A DNA stretch of 64,000 nt from JANQRZ01 sp965215165. Lineage in GTDB: Bacteria; Bacteroidota; Rhodothermia; Rhodothermales; JANQRZ01. The stretch is from the NCBI GenBank assembly GCA_965215165.1, contig CBDCCX010000006.1:744001-808000 (forward strand), written 5' to 3'. The translations under genes were made by a program, and so were the position numbers. Each line of letters begins with the position of its first letter. Within the stretch, counting starts at the first letter, position 1. Of this stretch, positions 34,152 to 46,464 are shown piece after piece. A model generated the notes under the pieces. It did not search any database. It had not been told where the DNA came from and saw only the letters and a program-made list of their open reading frames with translations.

Positions 34152-34583
34152 ATGTCGTCCGCCTCCCCGTCCAGCCTGAAGCAGCGCGCCACCCATCATC
34201 CGACCCGCGACTTGGCCGCCCTCGTGGTCGAGGCCATGCAGAGCAAGAAAGCCGTCGACGTGACGGTGATCGACGTGCGCGAGGTCTCCGGCGTGACGGA
34301 CTACTTCGTGATCGGCACCGGCGAGTCGACGCTCCAGGTCAAGGCCATCGCTGACGCGGTGCGCGAGCAGCTCAAGGAGACCGGCGAGCGCCCGTGGAAG
34401 CGCGAAGGCACCCAGCACAACCAGTGGGTCGTGCTCGACTATGTGGACGTGGTCGCCCACGTCTTCGACCGTGAGCGCCGTGCCTACTACGACCTCGAGC
34501 GCCTGTGGGGCGACGCGCCGGTCGAGCACGTCGCCGCCGATGCCACCAGCGTGGCGCTGCTCCAAGCTGAGGACGGAGCATGA
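34152..34583 (+). CDS. rsfS: ribosomal silencing factor RsfS
   Basis: Binds uL14 on the large subunit and blocks subunit joining under nutrient limitation. The 143-residue protein has the DUF143 core: VTVIDVREVSGVTDYFVIGTGES, the conserved KAIADAVREQLKE, the tryptophan pair in RPWKREGTQHNQWVVLDYVDVVAHVF and the end YYDLERLWGDAP. The N-terminus extends about 20 residues beyond most homologues. It overlaps the next gene by four bases (ATGA). Confidence 0.95.
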   Translation: MSSASPSSLKQRATHHPTRDLAALVVEAMQSKKAVDVTVIDVREVSGVTDYFVIGTGESTLQVKAIADAVREQLKETGERPWKREGTQHNQWVVLDYVDVVAHVFDRERRAYYDLERLWGDAPVEHVAADATSVALLQAEDGA

Positions 34584-35086
34584 GACGGCGACGCCCAGTC
34601 TTCTCTCTGGTCGCTCTCGTGCTTGCCCTCGCGTTTGCGGCGTGCGGCGGCTCGCGCGAGGCGACCGAGGCCGACACGGACTTCGGCCGCCGTACCGGTC
34701 AGGACGACGACCGGGAGACGATGCTGCTCGCGCCGCCCGACTCGGCGCAGGAGTACTTCTACTACCCCGCCTACTTCAGCGAGGTGGACGTACGCTCCGG
34801 CCCGGCCGAGGCCGGACGTCGGCCCGTCGAGCTATTTATCAAGGGAGCGCTCCCCGATGGCTGCACAGCGCTGCACGACATCCGGCAGGTTCGCCGCGCC
34901 CACCTGATCGAGGTAACCTTCGAGATGCGCCGGCCGAAGGGGGCGGTGTGCACCCAAGTCGTCCGTCCGTACCGGTTCTATTATATGCTCGACAGCGGGC
35001 TGGCACCGGGCGACTACACGCTGACGCTCAACGATGTCGTGAAGCCCTTCACCGTGCAGCGGGTGCCGGCCGGCACCGGGTCATAG
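34580..35086 (+). CDS. lipoprotein of unknown function
   Basis: A 168-residue lipoprotein: basic start MRRRRP, a hydrophobic stretch and lipobox-like AFAAC (Cys22), followed by a polar, acidic linker. The mature domain has two cysteines (DGCTALHD and GAVCTQV) that could form a disulfide, and beta-rich segments (PVELFIKGALP, LIEVTFEMRRP, GDYTLTLNDVVKPFTV). Its ATG overlaps the rsfS stop, so translation is coupled. Not recognised beyond this. Confidence 0.7.
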   Translation: MRRRRPVFSLVALVLALAFAACGGSREATEADTDFGRRTGQDDDRETMLLAPPDSAQEYFYYPAYFSEVDVRSGPAEAGRRPVELFIKGALPDGCTALHDIRQVRRAHLIEVTFEMRRPKGAVCTQVVRPYRFYYMLDSGLAPGDYTLTLNDVVKPFTVQRVPAGTGS

Positions 35087-35087
35087 C

Positions 35088-35480
35088 GTGGCCGGCGTGC
35101 GCCTGTTTCTCACTGCCGGGGCGCTCTCGGCGGCAGTAGCTGTGGCAGCGGGAGCCTTCGGCGCGCATGCGCTTGACGGTGTGGTCTCGCCCAGTCGGCT
35201 GGCGACGTTCGAGACGGCGGCGCGCTATCAGATGACGCACGCCCTCGGCCTCGTGCTCGTCGGCGTCTTGATGGAGCGGCGTGCAAGTCGGTGGCTGAAG
35301 CGGTCGGGTTGGCTCTTCGTCGTCGGGACGGTGTTGTTTTCCGGGAGCCTCTACGCGCTCGTGCTCCTCGACGCGCCCTGGCTCGGGGCCGTCACACCGC
35401 TCGGCGGGGTCGCCTTCATCGCCGGATGGGGGATGGTGGCGTGGGCGATGGCTGAGGAGAAGACGGAACGTAGCTCATAA
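35088..35480 (+). CDS. DUF423 family membrane protein
   Basis: A 130-residue inner-membrane protein with four hydrophobic segments. AGAFGAHAL followed by YQMTHALGLVLVGV and GSLYALVLLDAPWLGAVTPLGG are DUF423 (YwdK/YgdD-like) signatures. The biochemical role is unknown. The GTG start is one base after the lipoprotein stop. A strong bidirectional terminator begins at the stop. Confidence 0.85.
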   Translation: MAGVRLFLTAGALSAAVAVAAGAFGAHALDGVVSPSRLATFETAARYQMTHALGLVLVGVLMERRASRWLKRSGWLFVVGTVLFSGSLYALVLLDAPWLGAVTPLGGVAFIAGWGMVAWAMAEEKTERSS

Positions 35481-35528
35481 ACACGAGGGTGCCCGCAGCA
35501 AAGCCTTCCGCTGCGGGCACCCTCGTGT
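35481..35528. terminator. strong bidirectional terminator between DUF423 and clpC
   Basis: A perfect 19-bp stem: ACACGAGGGTGCCCGCAGC at 35481-35499 pairs with 35510-35528 across a 10-base loop. It lies exactly between two convergent genes (stops at 35480 and 35550). Confidence 0.92.
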
Positions 35529-35549
35529 TGTACACGTTGCGTTTCAACC

Positions 35550-38096
<2,547 letters not shown>

Positions 38097-38327
38097 GGAG
38101 GGAGTTGCTAGGCCGAGGGCCGGGTGGTCGGGCGGAAACGGCACCGGGCATCCTGCAATCGCTGCCGGGCTGTCGACGCTCGGGGATACACAAAGAGCGG
38201 GCCGAGCCTCACCGCGTGTCGCAATGGCAGAACGCGGCGGGGGCTGTCGCTGATACCCTCGCGCCGCGCCGCGCTGGGCGAACGGTCGCTACGCGGTGCT
38301 GAGCGGGGGGACCTACGGCGCGAGCCG
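38097..38327. other. intergenic region between clpC and the Fe-S carrier gene
   Basis: 231 GC-rich bases that must hold the clpC promoter (read leftward). No consensus promoter, hairpin terminator or small gene could be supported by eye. Confidence 0.4.
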
Positions 38328-38696
38328 TCAGGCGCTGAAGCTGGACCCGCAGCCACACGTCTGGGTGGCGTTAGGGTTTTCGAAGACGAACCCGCGCGCG
38401 TCGAGGCCGTCGTGGTAGTCGACGGTCGTGCCCATGAGGTAGAGGCCGTGGCGCTTGTCGAGGTAGACCGTGATGCCGTCGAGGTCGAACGTGAGGTCGT
38501 GCTCGCGCGCCTTGTCGAAGCCGAGCACGTAGCTCATGCCCGAGCAGCCACCGCCTTTGACGCCGACCCGGAGGCCGTAGCCCTCGGGGATCTGCTTGTT
38601 GGCGACGATGCGTTTGACCTCGGTCGCCGCCCGGTCGGTCAGCTTGACAGGCGAGGGGCGGGAGGTCGGGACGGGGGGGGCTGCGGTCGTGCTCAT
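38328..38696 (-). CDS. iron-sulfur cluster carrier, IscA/SufA/ErpA family
   Basis: A-type Fe-S carrier of 122 residues that hands clusters to apo-proteins. The three ligand cysteines are in GGGCSGMSY and TCGCGSSFS near the end, spaced as in the family. The N-terminus has a short Pro/Ser/Thr-rich extension (about 17 residues) before the conserved LTDRAATEVKRI. It is not next to a suf or isc operon, which is common for ErpA-like members. Confidence 0.92.
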   Translation of the reverse strand: MSTTAAPPVPTSRPSPVKLTDRAATEVKRIVANKQIPEGYGLRVGVKGGGCSGMSYVLGFDKAREHDLTFDLDGITVYLDKRHGLYLMGTTVDYHDGLDARGFVFENPNATQTCGCGSSFSA

Positions 38697-38766
38697 GGGA
38701 CGCGGGGTTCGCTTGGTTTCGGGCCTCGCCTACAACCGAGGCCGGCGGGGGCTGTTCCGCCAATGT

Positions 38767-41700
38767 TCAGAGGTCTCGCGCCAGCACCGCGACCTTTTTG
38801 TACGCCTCGGTCCGGCCTCCGCGCAGGTCGAGGGCTTCGAGCAAGACGATGTAGATGCCGATGCGGAGCGGGCGGCCGTCGTCGTCGCGGCCCTGCCACG
38901 TCAGCGTGCCGGACTGCGCGCCGCCGCCGAGCGCGGCGTCCTCGAGCGTGCGGACGAGCCGCCCGGCCCCGTCGAAGATGCGGACCCGGACGAGCGCGGC
39001 GTCGGCCTCCAGCGTGTAGCTGATCTGCGTGCCGACATTCGCGTCGAACGGCGAGGGCGAGACCGTGAGGCCGGGCGCGGTGGGGGTCTCGCCGGACAGA
39101 AGGAAAACGCTGTTCTGGCGGCCCGGCGTCCCACCGGCTGCGGCGAGACTGCTCGTCCAGTTGGAGGCGGCGCTGCTCGGCCCCGCCGGGCTGATCCGCT
39201 CGAGAGCGATGCCGGTCGCATCGTCGTACTCGGGCCGGTGCCAGTCGTCGGAGTAGGCCACGCTGTCGGCGAGGAGGCCGTCGCCGCGCAGCAGGCGGAC
39301 CGTGTCGTCGGTGTTGGTGAGCGAGAGGGTCGTTCGGTCGACTGGCAGCAGGAGGGCCTCGGAGAAATCGGTGGCGGGGAAGAGCCGAGCGAGGAGCGAC
39401 GAGTCGGCGAGGGCGGGCTGCACCGGGGGCGAGGCGAAGCCGCCGCCGAAGACGCTCGTGTCGGCAAAGGCGACGGCGTAGCCGCCGGGCGGCAGGCTTG
39501 CGAAGGGCACCGCGCCGGTGAGCCGGCCGCCGATCGCGATGGCGCGGACCTCGCCGCGCTCGTCGGGCGCATCGGTGATCTGCACTCGCGTCAGGGTCAG
39601 CGTCAGGTCGGTCGTGTTGAAGAGCTCGACGTACTCCGTCCCGTCGAGCCGGCCGTCGTTCGGATCGCGGAGCGGGTCGAACAGGATCTCGTTGACGACC
39701 AGGCCGCCGACTGGGGCGAGGCGGGCGAGCGGGATCGTCGTCTCACCGCCCGGATTCCCGACGAAGTCGGCCACCGCCCCGGTCGTCAGGCTGCCGCCTT
39801 CCACCGGACTGGCGAAGAAAAGGTCTACGGTCGGTTCGTCGGCGCTGACCCGAACGGAGTCGGGCGCGGCTCCACCGGCGAGCGCGAAGTCAGCGGGCTG
39901 GACAGACGCCGGGTCGAGCGGCTCGCTCAGGTAGACCCGGACCACGGTTTCGGCGAGCTGTTCGGCGAAGGCGACGGTGGGCGCGCCGGTGTCAGGCGCG
40001 GAGGCGGAGTTCTCCTCGCCCGGCGTCCCCCCGCGCGGGTCCTCCGACGAGGCCCAGTTGAAGGCGCTGTTGCTCGGCCCGGCGGGGTCGACTCGCTCGA
40101 GCGCGGCCGTCTCGGAGCTGCCCCATCTCGGCTCGTACTGCACCGAGTCGATGGCCGCGCCCGTCGGCCCGTAGCGGAGCACGACGGCGTCGCCCCCAGC
40201 ATTGAGGTTCGGGAAGCTGGCGACTTCGAGCACCGGCCCGGCTGCGGGAAACGCCTCGGCGAGCGTCGCCGCGTCGGCGGCGAGGACGACGAGCTGGCCG
40301 GGCAGGAGGAACACCGGAGCCTCCGCGAGCGAGGTCGGAGCGCTCGAGCCGTCGTTGAGAGTCAGGGTGCTCAGGTCGACGTTCTTGCTCGAGCGGTTGA
40401 GCAGCTCGGCGTACTCGCCGTCGTTGCCCTGCGGGGACTGAAACTGGATCTCGTTGACGACGAGGTCGCGCGCCTCCGGAGCCTCGCCCTCGCCGAAGAA
40501 GAAGGGGGCGGAGGCTTTGCCGAGCACGTTCCCAGTCAGGTCCGCGATGTTCGTGACGGTCAGCGTGTAGCGCGTCCCCTCGATCAGCGGCGTCGTCAGA
40601 CCGAGCGTCGCCCGCGACCGGTCGCCGCCGGGCGCGTAGCTCACCGTCGTCGGCTGCCCGATGCCGTTGTCGATGGCGTAGCTCGCCGGGTCGCCCGCCG
40701 AGGCCTCGGCGACGGGTTCGGAGAAGCGGACTTCCACCAGGTTCGGGTCGGCGGCGGAGACCAGGAGCAGCGCCGGTGGGGTCTCGTCGGGCGCAAACGA
40801 GAAGGCGAGCGTCGCGCCCTCGGTGGCGTTCCCGAGGAGGTCCGCGACGCCGGTCATGGTGAGGACGTAGTCGCCCGCTGCGAGCGGGGCGGCAAGGCGA
40901 AGCTGCGCCGCCGGCTCGTCATCGCCGAGGTACGTGGCCTCGGCCACGGCAGGACCCCCGTCGATGGAGAAGCTGCCAGGCACGACGGTCGCCGGGTCGA
41001 GCGGCTCGTCGAAGAAAACGGTCAGTGTCCGGCCGTCAGCCGACACGTCTAGGTCGGTGAGGGCCGGCGGGGTGGTGTCGGGCGCGACGCTGTTCGGGGC
41101 GGCCGGTGTGCCGCCGCGCGCGTCGGTCGAGGTGCCGAAGTTGGAGGCAACGTTGCTCGGGCCGTCGGGGCTGCGGCGCTCTAGCGAGGCGTCGCGCCCG
41201 CCCCAGCTCGGATCGTAGCGCACCGAGTCGACCACCAAGCCGCTCGGCGTGTGGGCCAGCACGAGCGCGTCGCCGCCGTTGTTGAGGCTCGGGAAGCCCG
41301 GCACCTCGACGAACGGGACTCCGGGAAACTGCTGCCGGAAGCTGTCGGGATCTCGCACGAGCGCGACGTACTCGCCCGGTCCGAGGAAGAGGGCGGCGTC
41401 GGCGACCGGAACCGTCGTGGCTTCGTCCGAGAGCGTGAACTCGCTCAGGTCGAAGAGGCCGTCGGAGCGGTTGAGCAGCTCGGCGTACTCGTCGGTCGCG
41501 GCGTCCGGCGGGTCGTACATGATCTCGTTCACGACGAGGTCGCGCGCGGCCGGCACGTCGCCCTCGCCGAAGAAAAACGTCGCTGCGTCTGAGCCGAGCA
41601 CGTTCCCGGCGAGGTCTTCGATGCCCGTCGCGGTGAGCATGTAGCTCTGCGGACCGGCAAGCGGCGCGCCGAGCGTGAGCACGACGCGGGCCGGATCGCC

Positions 41701-43863
41701 CTCGGGCGCAACGACTGCGCCCACCGGCTGCCCGATGCCGTTGTCGATGGCGTAACGCGCCGGGTCGCCTGCCGAGGCGGGGTCCACCGGCTCGGTGAAA
41801 ACGACGGCGACGGTAGTCGCGTCGAGCGCTCGGACGGAGGCGAGCGCAGGCGGGGTTAGGTCGGGGTCGAACGTGACGGGAATCGCCGCCCCGTCGGTGG
41901 CGTTGCCGGCAAGGTCTTCGACCCCGGTGACGGTGACGGTGTAGCTCCCCGGATCGAGCGGGGCCGCGAGGGTGAGGGCGACGGCAAACTCGGCGTCGTC
42001 GTACGCCGCGTCGCTGACGGCGGGGCCTCCCTCGACCGAGAAGTTGCCGGGGACGACCGTGGGGTCGGCGAGCGGCTCGTTGAAGAAAACGGTGATTGTC
42101 CGGCCGTCGGCCGACACGTCCGCGTCGAGCAGAGCCGGCGGGGTCTCGTCCGTCTCGAAGACGGAGTTCTGCTCGCCGGGCGTACCGCCCTCCCCGGCCG
42201 TCGAGGTGGCGAAGTTGGAGGCGCTCGTGCTCGGCCCGGCCGGGTCCTTCCGCTCGAGCGACGCGTCCGTGCCTCCCCAGCTCGGCGCGTAGGGGACGGC
42301 GTCGAGGACGAGGTCGCCGCGCCGGAGGGTCGGGGTGTCGCCGGAGTTGTTGAGCGCGGGGAAGCCGGCGACGGCGATGAAATCCACACCGGGAAACTGC
42401 GCCTGGAACGCGGAGTCGTTGCGGACGAGCACGGCATACTCGCCCGGCCCGATGGCGGTCGGCCGGTCGGTGACCGGCACCGGCTCGTCGGTGTCGTCCG
42501 AGAACGTGAGGGCGCTCAGGTCGAAGGTCCGGTCGGTCCGGTTGAGTAGCTCGACGTACTCGTTGCTCGCCAGGTCCGGCGGGTCGTACAGGATTTCGTT
42601 GATGACGAGCTCGCGCGGGGCCGGCAGGTCGAAGACGCCGAAGAAGAACCCGGCCGAGGTCTCGGGCTGCACGTTGCCGGCGTCGTCCGGGACGCCTCGC
42701 GCCGTCACGGTATAGCTCTGCGGCGCGTCGAGCGGCGCGTCGAGGAGGAGGACGTAGGTCCGCCCGTCGTCGGCCGAGCAGTCGATGTCGTCCGGCGTCC
42801 CGACGGCCGGGGTGATCTCGTAGAGGGCCACGGCGCAGCCCTGCACCGGCTCGTCGAAGACGACCTCGACGTCGGTCGCACTCAGCGCCGTGGCGCGTTC
42901 GAGCGTGGGCGGGACCGTGTCGGCCTCGAACGAGAAATCGAGCGTCGCACCGTCCGTTGCGTTGCCGCTCAGGTCCTCGACGCCGGAGACAGTGAGCGTG
43001 TAGTCGCCCGTCGGGACTGGCGGGGCGAAGGTGAGGCGCACCGTGCTCGCGTCGCCGGCGAGCGCCGCCGCATCGGGCGGGCCGACGCCGCCATCGACGA
43101 AGAACGCGCTGGGCGTGACGGTCGCCGGGTCGAGGGCCTCGTCGAACTGAACGGAGAGGGTGCCGCCGTTGTCCGAGACGGTGACGCCGAGAGGCGTCGG
43201 CGGCGTGAGGTCCCCGCCGAGGGCCGGGTCGGCCAGGATGTCGTCCCAGAAGAACGCCGCGCCGTTCGCCGACGAGTGCTTGAGCCACACGCCGAGTGCA
43301 GCGCTCGCGGCGTAGGTGTCGTCGGCGACCCCCTCGATGACCGGCGTGCCGTCGACGCTCACGCGCCACCCGCCCGCGTCGTCGCGCAGCACCTCGACGA
43401 AGACGGTTCCCTCGTCGCCGCTCACGACCGCGCCGTCGCTCGCGCCGATCTCGGTCCGGTCCGTCGGGAGGCCGTCCTGCCGGTAGAGCCGGATCTCGTC
43501 CGAGTTGTTGGTACCGAGCTGGAGGTAGTAGCCCTGGACCTCGCTCTTCAGGTCAGGCGTGTCGGCGACGAGGTAGAGGCGCGTGCCGTTCGCATTCGTG
43601 AGGTTCGCCTGGTAGCGGAACGTGAAGGTCCACCGCCCGAACGCGACGTCCGAGGCCGTGGCGAGCGAGATCGTGTCGCTCCCGACGAGGCCGTCGGAGC
43701 GGAGCGCGAAGTCTGCGGCGAAGGGGACGACGGTGAAGCGCTCGGCGTCGCCCTGCCAGGGCGGGTTCTGGGAGAAGTCGCCGTCGGCGAAGTCGTCCTG
43801 CACCTGGGCGAGCGCGGCGGGGGCGAGCAGCAGGAGCAGCAGGAGGCGGCCGGGCGTGAGCAT
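38767..43863 (-). CDS. giant secreted lamin-tail/Ig-like repeat protein with T9SS-type C-terminal domain
   Basis: A 1698-residue protein with signal peptide (cut after ALA, about residue 19), an N-terminal beta-sandwich (about 20-215, LamG-like), then repeating modules. Each module is one or two Ig-like SbsA-type domains (TPPAL...VSADGRTLTVFF...LAGNATDG) plus a lamin-tail domain (VNEIMYDPPD...EYAELLNRS). Four lamin-tail domains begin near residues 419, 775, 1137 and 1390; the first three are spaced about 360 residues, showing module duplication. Residues about 1610-1698 (VSPSPFDANV, RVRIFDGAGRLVRTL, GIYIVLLEA) match FlgD-like type IX secretion sorting domains. Likely exported through the outer membrane to the surface. 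Confidence 0.9.
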   Translation of the reverse strand: MLTPGRLLLLLLLAPAALAQVQDDFADGDFSQNPPWQGDAERFTVVPFAADFALRSDGLVGSDTISLATASDVAFGRWTFTFRYQANLTNANGTRLYLVADTPDLKSEVQGYYLQLGTNNSDEIRLYRQDGLPTDRTEIGASDGAVVSGDEGTVFVEVLRDDAGGWRVSVDGTPVIEGVADDTYAASAALGVWLKHSSANGAAFFWDDILADPALGGDLTPPTPLGVTVSDNGGTLSVQFDEALDPATVTPSAFFVDGGVGPPDAAALAGDASTVRLTFAPPVPTGDYTLTVSGVEDLSGNATDGATLDFSFEADTVPPTLERATALSATDVEVVFDEPVQGCAVALYEITPAVGTPDDIDCSADDGRTYVLLLDAPLDAPQSYTVTARGVPDDAGNVQPETSAGFFFGVFDLPAPRELVINEILYDPPDLASNEYVELLNRTDRTFDLSALTFSDDTDEPVPVTDRPTAIGPGEYAVLVRNDSAFQAQFPGVDFIAVAGFPALNNSGDTPTLRRGDLVLDAVPYAPSWGGTDASLERKDPAGPSTSASNFATSTAGEGGTPGEQNSVFETDETPPALLDADVSADGRTITVFFNEPLADPTVVPGNFSVEGGPAVSDAAYDDAEFAVALTLAAPLDPGSYTVTVTGVEDLAGNATDGAAIPVTFDPDLTPPALASVRALDATTVAVVFTEPVDPASAGDPARYAIDNGIGQPVGAVVAPEGDPARVVLTLGAPLAGPQSYMLTATGIEDLAGNVLGSDAATFFFGEGDVPAARDLVVNEIMYDPPDAATDEYAELLNRSDGLFDLSEFTLSDEATTVPVADAALFLGPGEYVALVRDPDSFRQQFPGVPFVEVPGFPSLNNGGDALVLAHTPSGLVVDSVRYDPSWGGRDASLERRSPDGPSNVASNFGTSTDARGGTPAAPNSVAPDTTPPALTDLDVSADGRTLTVFFDEPLDPATVVPGSFSIDGGPAVAEATYLGDDEPAAQLRLAAPLAAGDYVLTMTGVADLLGNATEGATLAFSFAPDETPPALLLVSAADPNLVEVRFSEPVAEASAGDPASYAIDNGIGQPTTVSYAPGGDRSRATLGLTTPLIEGTRYTLTVTNIADLTGNVLGKASAPFFFGEGEAPEARDLVVNEIQFQSPQGNDGEYAELLNRSSKNVDLSTLTLNDGSSAPTSLAEAPVFLLPGQLVVLAADAATLAEAFPAAGPVLEVASFPNLNAGGDAVVLRYGPTGAAIDSVQYEPRWGSSETAALERVDPAGPSNSAFNWASSEDPRGGTPGEENSASAPDTGAPTVAFAEQLAETVVRVYLSEPLDPASVQPADFALAGGAAPDSVRVSADEPTVDLFFASPVEGGSLTTGAVADFVGNPGGETTIPLARLAPVGGLVVNEILFDPLRDPNDGRLDGTEYVELFNTTDLTLTLTRVQITDAPDERGEVRAIAIGGRLTGAVPFASLPPGGYAVAFADTSVFGGGFASPPVQPALADSSLLARLFPATDFSEALLLPVDRTTLSLTNTDDTVRLLRGDGLLADSVAYSDDWHRPEYDDATGIALERISPAGPSSAASNWTSSLAAAGGTPGRQNSVFLLSGETPTAPGLTVSPSPFDANVGTQISYTLEADAALVRVRIFDGAGRLVRTLEDAALGGGAQSGTLTWQGRDDDGRPLRIGIYIVLLEALDLRGGRTEAYKKVAVLARDL

Positions 43864-44003
43864 ACGTGCGCGTGCAAATCATTGAATCGTCGTCGCACAG
43901 TATAGCCCACGCGGAGCAGCAGGGGTTAGGACCTATCCGAAAAGCCCTCTAGACGTCAGGTGGCTGCTCCGCCCACCGGCCTCGCGGGGACGCCGCGACC
44001 GGC

Positions 44004-45203
44004 TCACGCCGCGCCGAGCCGCCGGGCGACGACCTCGGCCATGAGGCGGGCCGCCTCGGGGAGCGCCGCCTCGGTCACGTCGAAGAGCGCGTGGTGCAGC
44101 GGGTAGCGCGTCTCGGTCCCGCTCGCGGTGCCGACCCGGAGCAGCATCCCCGGCACGGTCTGGAGGTAGAACGCGAAGTCCTCGCCGCCCATGCTCGGCT
44201 CGGGGATGGACTGCGCGGCCGCCTCGCCGAACAGGTCCTCGACGGTCTCGCCGACGTGCTCGACGAGCGCCGCGTCGTTGACGACCGGCGGCAGGCTGAG
44301 GTCGATGCGGACCTCGACCTCGGCCCCGTAGCGCCGGCCGATCTCTTCGGCCGCGTCGCGCATCGCCCGGCCGAGCGTTCGGGTGCCATCGAGGTTGACG
44401 CAGCGGAGCGTGCCGCCGAACTCGACCTCGGCCGGGATGACGTTGAGCGCCTCGCCGCCCCGGAACCGGCACGCCGTCAGGACAGCCGTCCGGCGCGCGT
44501 CGTGCACCCGGCCCGGAAGCTGGTAGAACGTGTTCAGGATCTGCGTCGCCACCCACACCGTGTCGACCGTCTCGTGGGGCCGCGCCGAGTGCCCGGCGGG
44601 GCCGCCGACGCGGACCGTGAACGGAGCCGTCGCCGCCGTCGCCGGCCCACTGCGGAGGCCGAAGGTGCCGACCGGCCGCGTCGGGTCGACGTGGATGCAG
44701 AAGATCTCCTTCACGCCGTCGAGCGCGCCGTCCTCCACCATCCGGGGCGCGCCCGAGGGGCTGCTCTCCTCGTTGGGCTGGAAGAGGACGCGCGCGGTGC
44801 CGTGCAGCTCGTCGCGCCGCTCGCGCAGCAGGAGGGCGACGCCGACGGCGACGGCCATGTGGGCGTCGTGCCCGCAGAGGTGCGCCGCGCCGGGGTTCTG
44901 CGAGGCATAGCCGACCGTCTTGGCGTCGGGCGCGGGGAGCGCGTCGAGCTCGGTCCGGTACGCGACCGTCGGGCCCGGGTGCGCGCCCTCGATCTCGACG
45001 TAGAAGCCCGTCTCGGCGAGCGGCCCGACGACCTCGAACCCGTGCTCTTCCAAGAGCGCCCGCAGGTGGCGCGAGGTCTCCACCTCCTGGAAGCCGATCT
45101 CAGGGTGTCGGTGGAGATGGCGGCGAAGCTCGGTCAGAAAGCCGCCGAAGGTCGCGTCGGAATGAGTCGGCGAGACGGTGGGAGCGGGGAGCACGGGCAG
45201 CAC
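44004..45203 (-). CDS. M20 family amidohydrolase (hippurate-hydrolase/IAA-amino-acid-hydrolase type)
   Basis: Zinc/manganese amidohydrolase of 399 residues. Metal ligands: GHDAHM (His/Asp), NEESSPSGAP (Glu pair), and the later His of SMGGEDFAFYL region; the N-terminal LRRHLHRHPEIGFQEVET is typical. A dimerisation domain follows (about 200-300). Relatives release amino acids from N-acyl or peptide-like substrates; the substrate is unknown. No signal peptide is seen, so it is cytoplasmic. ATG 45203 starts a ~22-residue extension before the conserved part. Confidence 0.9.
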   Translation of the reverse strand: MLPVLPAPTVSPTHSDATFGGFLTELRRHLHRHPEIGFQEVETSRHLRALLEEHGFEVVGPLAETGFYVEIEGAHPGPTVAYRTELDALPAPDAKTVGYASQNPGAAHLCGHDAHMAVAVGVALLLRERRDELHGTARVLFQPNEESSPSGAPRMVEDGALDGVKEIFCIHVDPTRPVGTFGLRSGPATAATAPFTVRVGGPAGHSARPHETVDTVWVATQILNTFYQLPGRVHDARRTAVLTACRFRGGEALNVIPAEVEFGGTLRCVNLDGTRTLGRAMRDAAEEIGRRYGAEVEVRIDLSLPPVVNDAALVEHVGETVEDLFGEAAAQSIPEPSMGGEDFAFYLQTVPGMLLRVGTASGTETRYPLHHALFDVTEAALPEAARLMAEVVARRLGAA

Positions 45204-45300
45204 ACGGGGAAGGTGGGAGGGGGCGCGGGCCGGTGCTACGCGAAAACCGGACCGAGGCTCCGAGATGAGAATATGGAGACGGTGCCGTGCGTGCTCAGGG

Positions 45301-46464
45301 TTACCGACCTGCGTGCTCGCCGAAGACGTCGGCCCGCATTTCGTCCGAGAGCGAGCGCACGATGGCCTCGAGCGAGCCGGTCTCGGCGTGGACCCGGCGC
45401 TGGCGCTCGTAGGAGGCGTTGCCGTCCAGGAAGTCGTGGATGCCGGTCAGCTCGCTGAGGCAACCGAGGTCCTTGGCGAACGGCGTCACCGTCTCGACGA
45501 GCGCCGCGATCTCCTCGCGCAAGGGGGCGTGGCCGCCGCGGTTGTCCGTGATGATGTCGGCGTCGAGGCCGTGGCGGACGGCGCGCCACTTGTTCTCGCG
45601 GACGATCCAGGCCCGCAGGATGTTGACGTAGTCGCCCTCGTCGTAGGCCGTGCCGAGGCAGACGACCAAGCTCTGGATGAGCGCGGTGAGCGCGCAGACC
45701 TCGGTGAGCGTCGAGGGCACGTCGCAGACGCGGATCTCGATGGTGCCGAAGTTCGGGTGCGGGCGGATGTCCCACCAGATTTCGCGGACCGTCTGGATGG
45801 CGCGCGCGCGGATGAGGGTGTTCATGAAGGCCTGGAACTCGCCGTAGTTGGCGAGGCGGAAGGGCAGGCCGGCCGTCGGCATCCCCTCGAAGATCTTGGA
45901 CCGCGCCGAGGCGAGGCCGGTGTCCTCGAAATCGATGAACGGGCTCGAGGCCGAGAGCGCGAGCAGGTGGGGGATGTAGGTCGTCAGCGCGTTCGAGAGC
46001 GCGATGGCCTTCTCGCCGGACGAGACCCCGACGTGCACGTGCAGGCCGTAGATCAGCAGCCGCCGGGCGGGCCACTGGATCTTGTCGACCAGCATCTGGT
46101 AGCGGTCGTTGGGGTAGATGTCCTGGTCGCGCCACTGCGCGAATGGGTGCGTGGCCGCGAGCGCGAAGCCGAGGCCGAGGTCGTCGCCGGCGGCGTAGAC
46201 CTCCTCGAGCGTCGCCCCGAGGTCGGCCCGCGCCTCGGCGACGTTCTCGCAGATGCCCGTGATGACCTCGATGGTGGACTGCGTCAGCTCCTGCTTGATC
46301 TTCGGGTGGTCGGTGCCGACGCGCTCCAGGATGCCGAGCGAGCCGGAGGTCAGGTTCATCGTGTCCGGGTCGAGGATCTGAACCTCGAGCTCGACGCCGA
46401 TCGTCGGGCGCGGCGACGAGCGGAAGGGGATCTGGTTCTGGGAGTTGGAGGCGGTGAGCGGCAT
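45301..46464 (-). CDS. glutamate-cysteine ligase 2-type carboxylate-amine ligase (GCS2/YbdK-like)
   Basis: ATP-grasp-like glutamine-synthetase-fold ligase of 387 residues. Key stretches: TIGVELEVQILDP at the N-terminus, GLHVHVGV with metal-binding His, IDFEDTGLASARSKIFEGMP, WWDIRPHPNFGTIEIRVCD and RENKWRAVRHGLDA. YbdK-like members have weak gamma-glutamyl-cysteine activity; the physiological product is uncertain. ATG 46464 (MPLTAS) is close to the conserved part; the open frame extends to 46590. Confidence 0.9.
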   Translation of the reverse strand: MPLTASNSQNQIPFRSSPRPTIGVELEVQILDPDTMNLTSGSLGILERVGTDHPKIKQELTQSTIEVITGICENVAEARADLGATLEEVYAAGDDLGLGFALAATHPFAQWRDQDIYPNDRYQMLVDKIQWPARRLLIYGLHVHVGVSSGEKAIALSNALTTYIPHLLALSASSPFIDFEDTGLASARSKIFEGMPTAGLPFRLANYGEFQAFMNTLIRARAIQTVREIWWDIRPHPNFGTIEIRVCDVPSTLTEVCALTALIQSLVVCLGTAYDEGDYVNILRAWIVRENKWRAVRHGLDADIITDNRGGHAPLREEIAALVETVTPFAKDLGCLSELTGIHDFLDGNASYERQRRVHAETGSLEAIVRSLSDEMRADVFGEHAGR

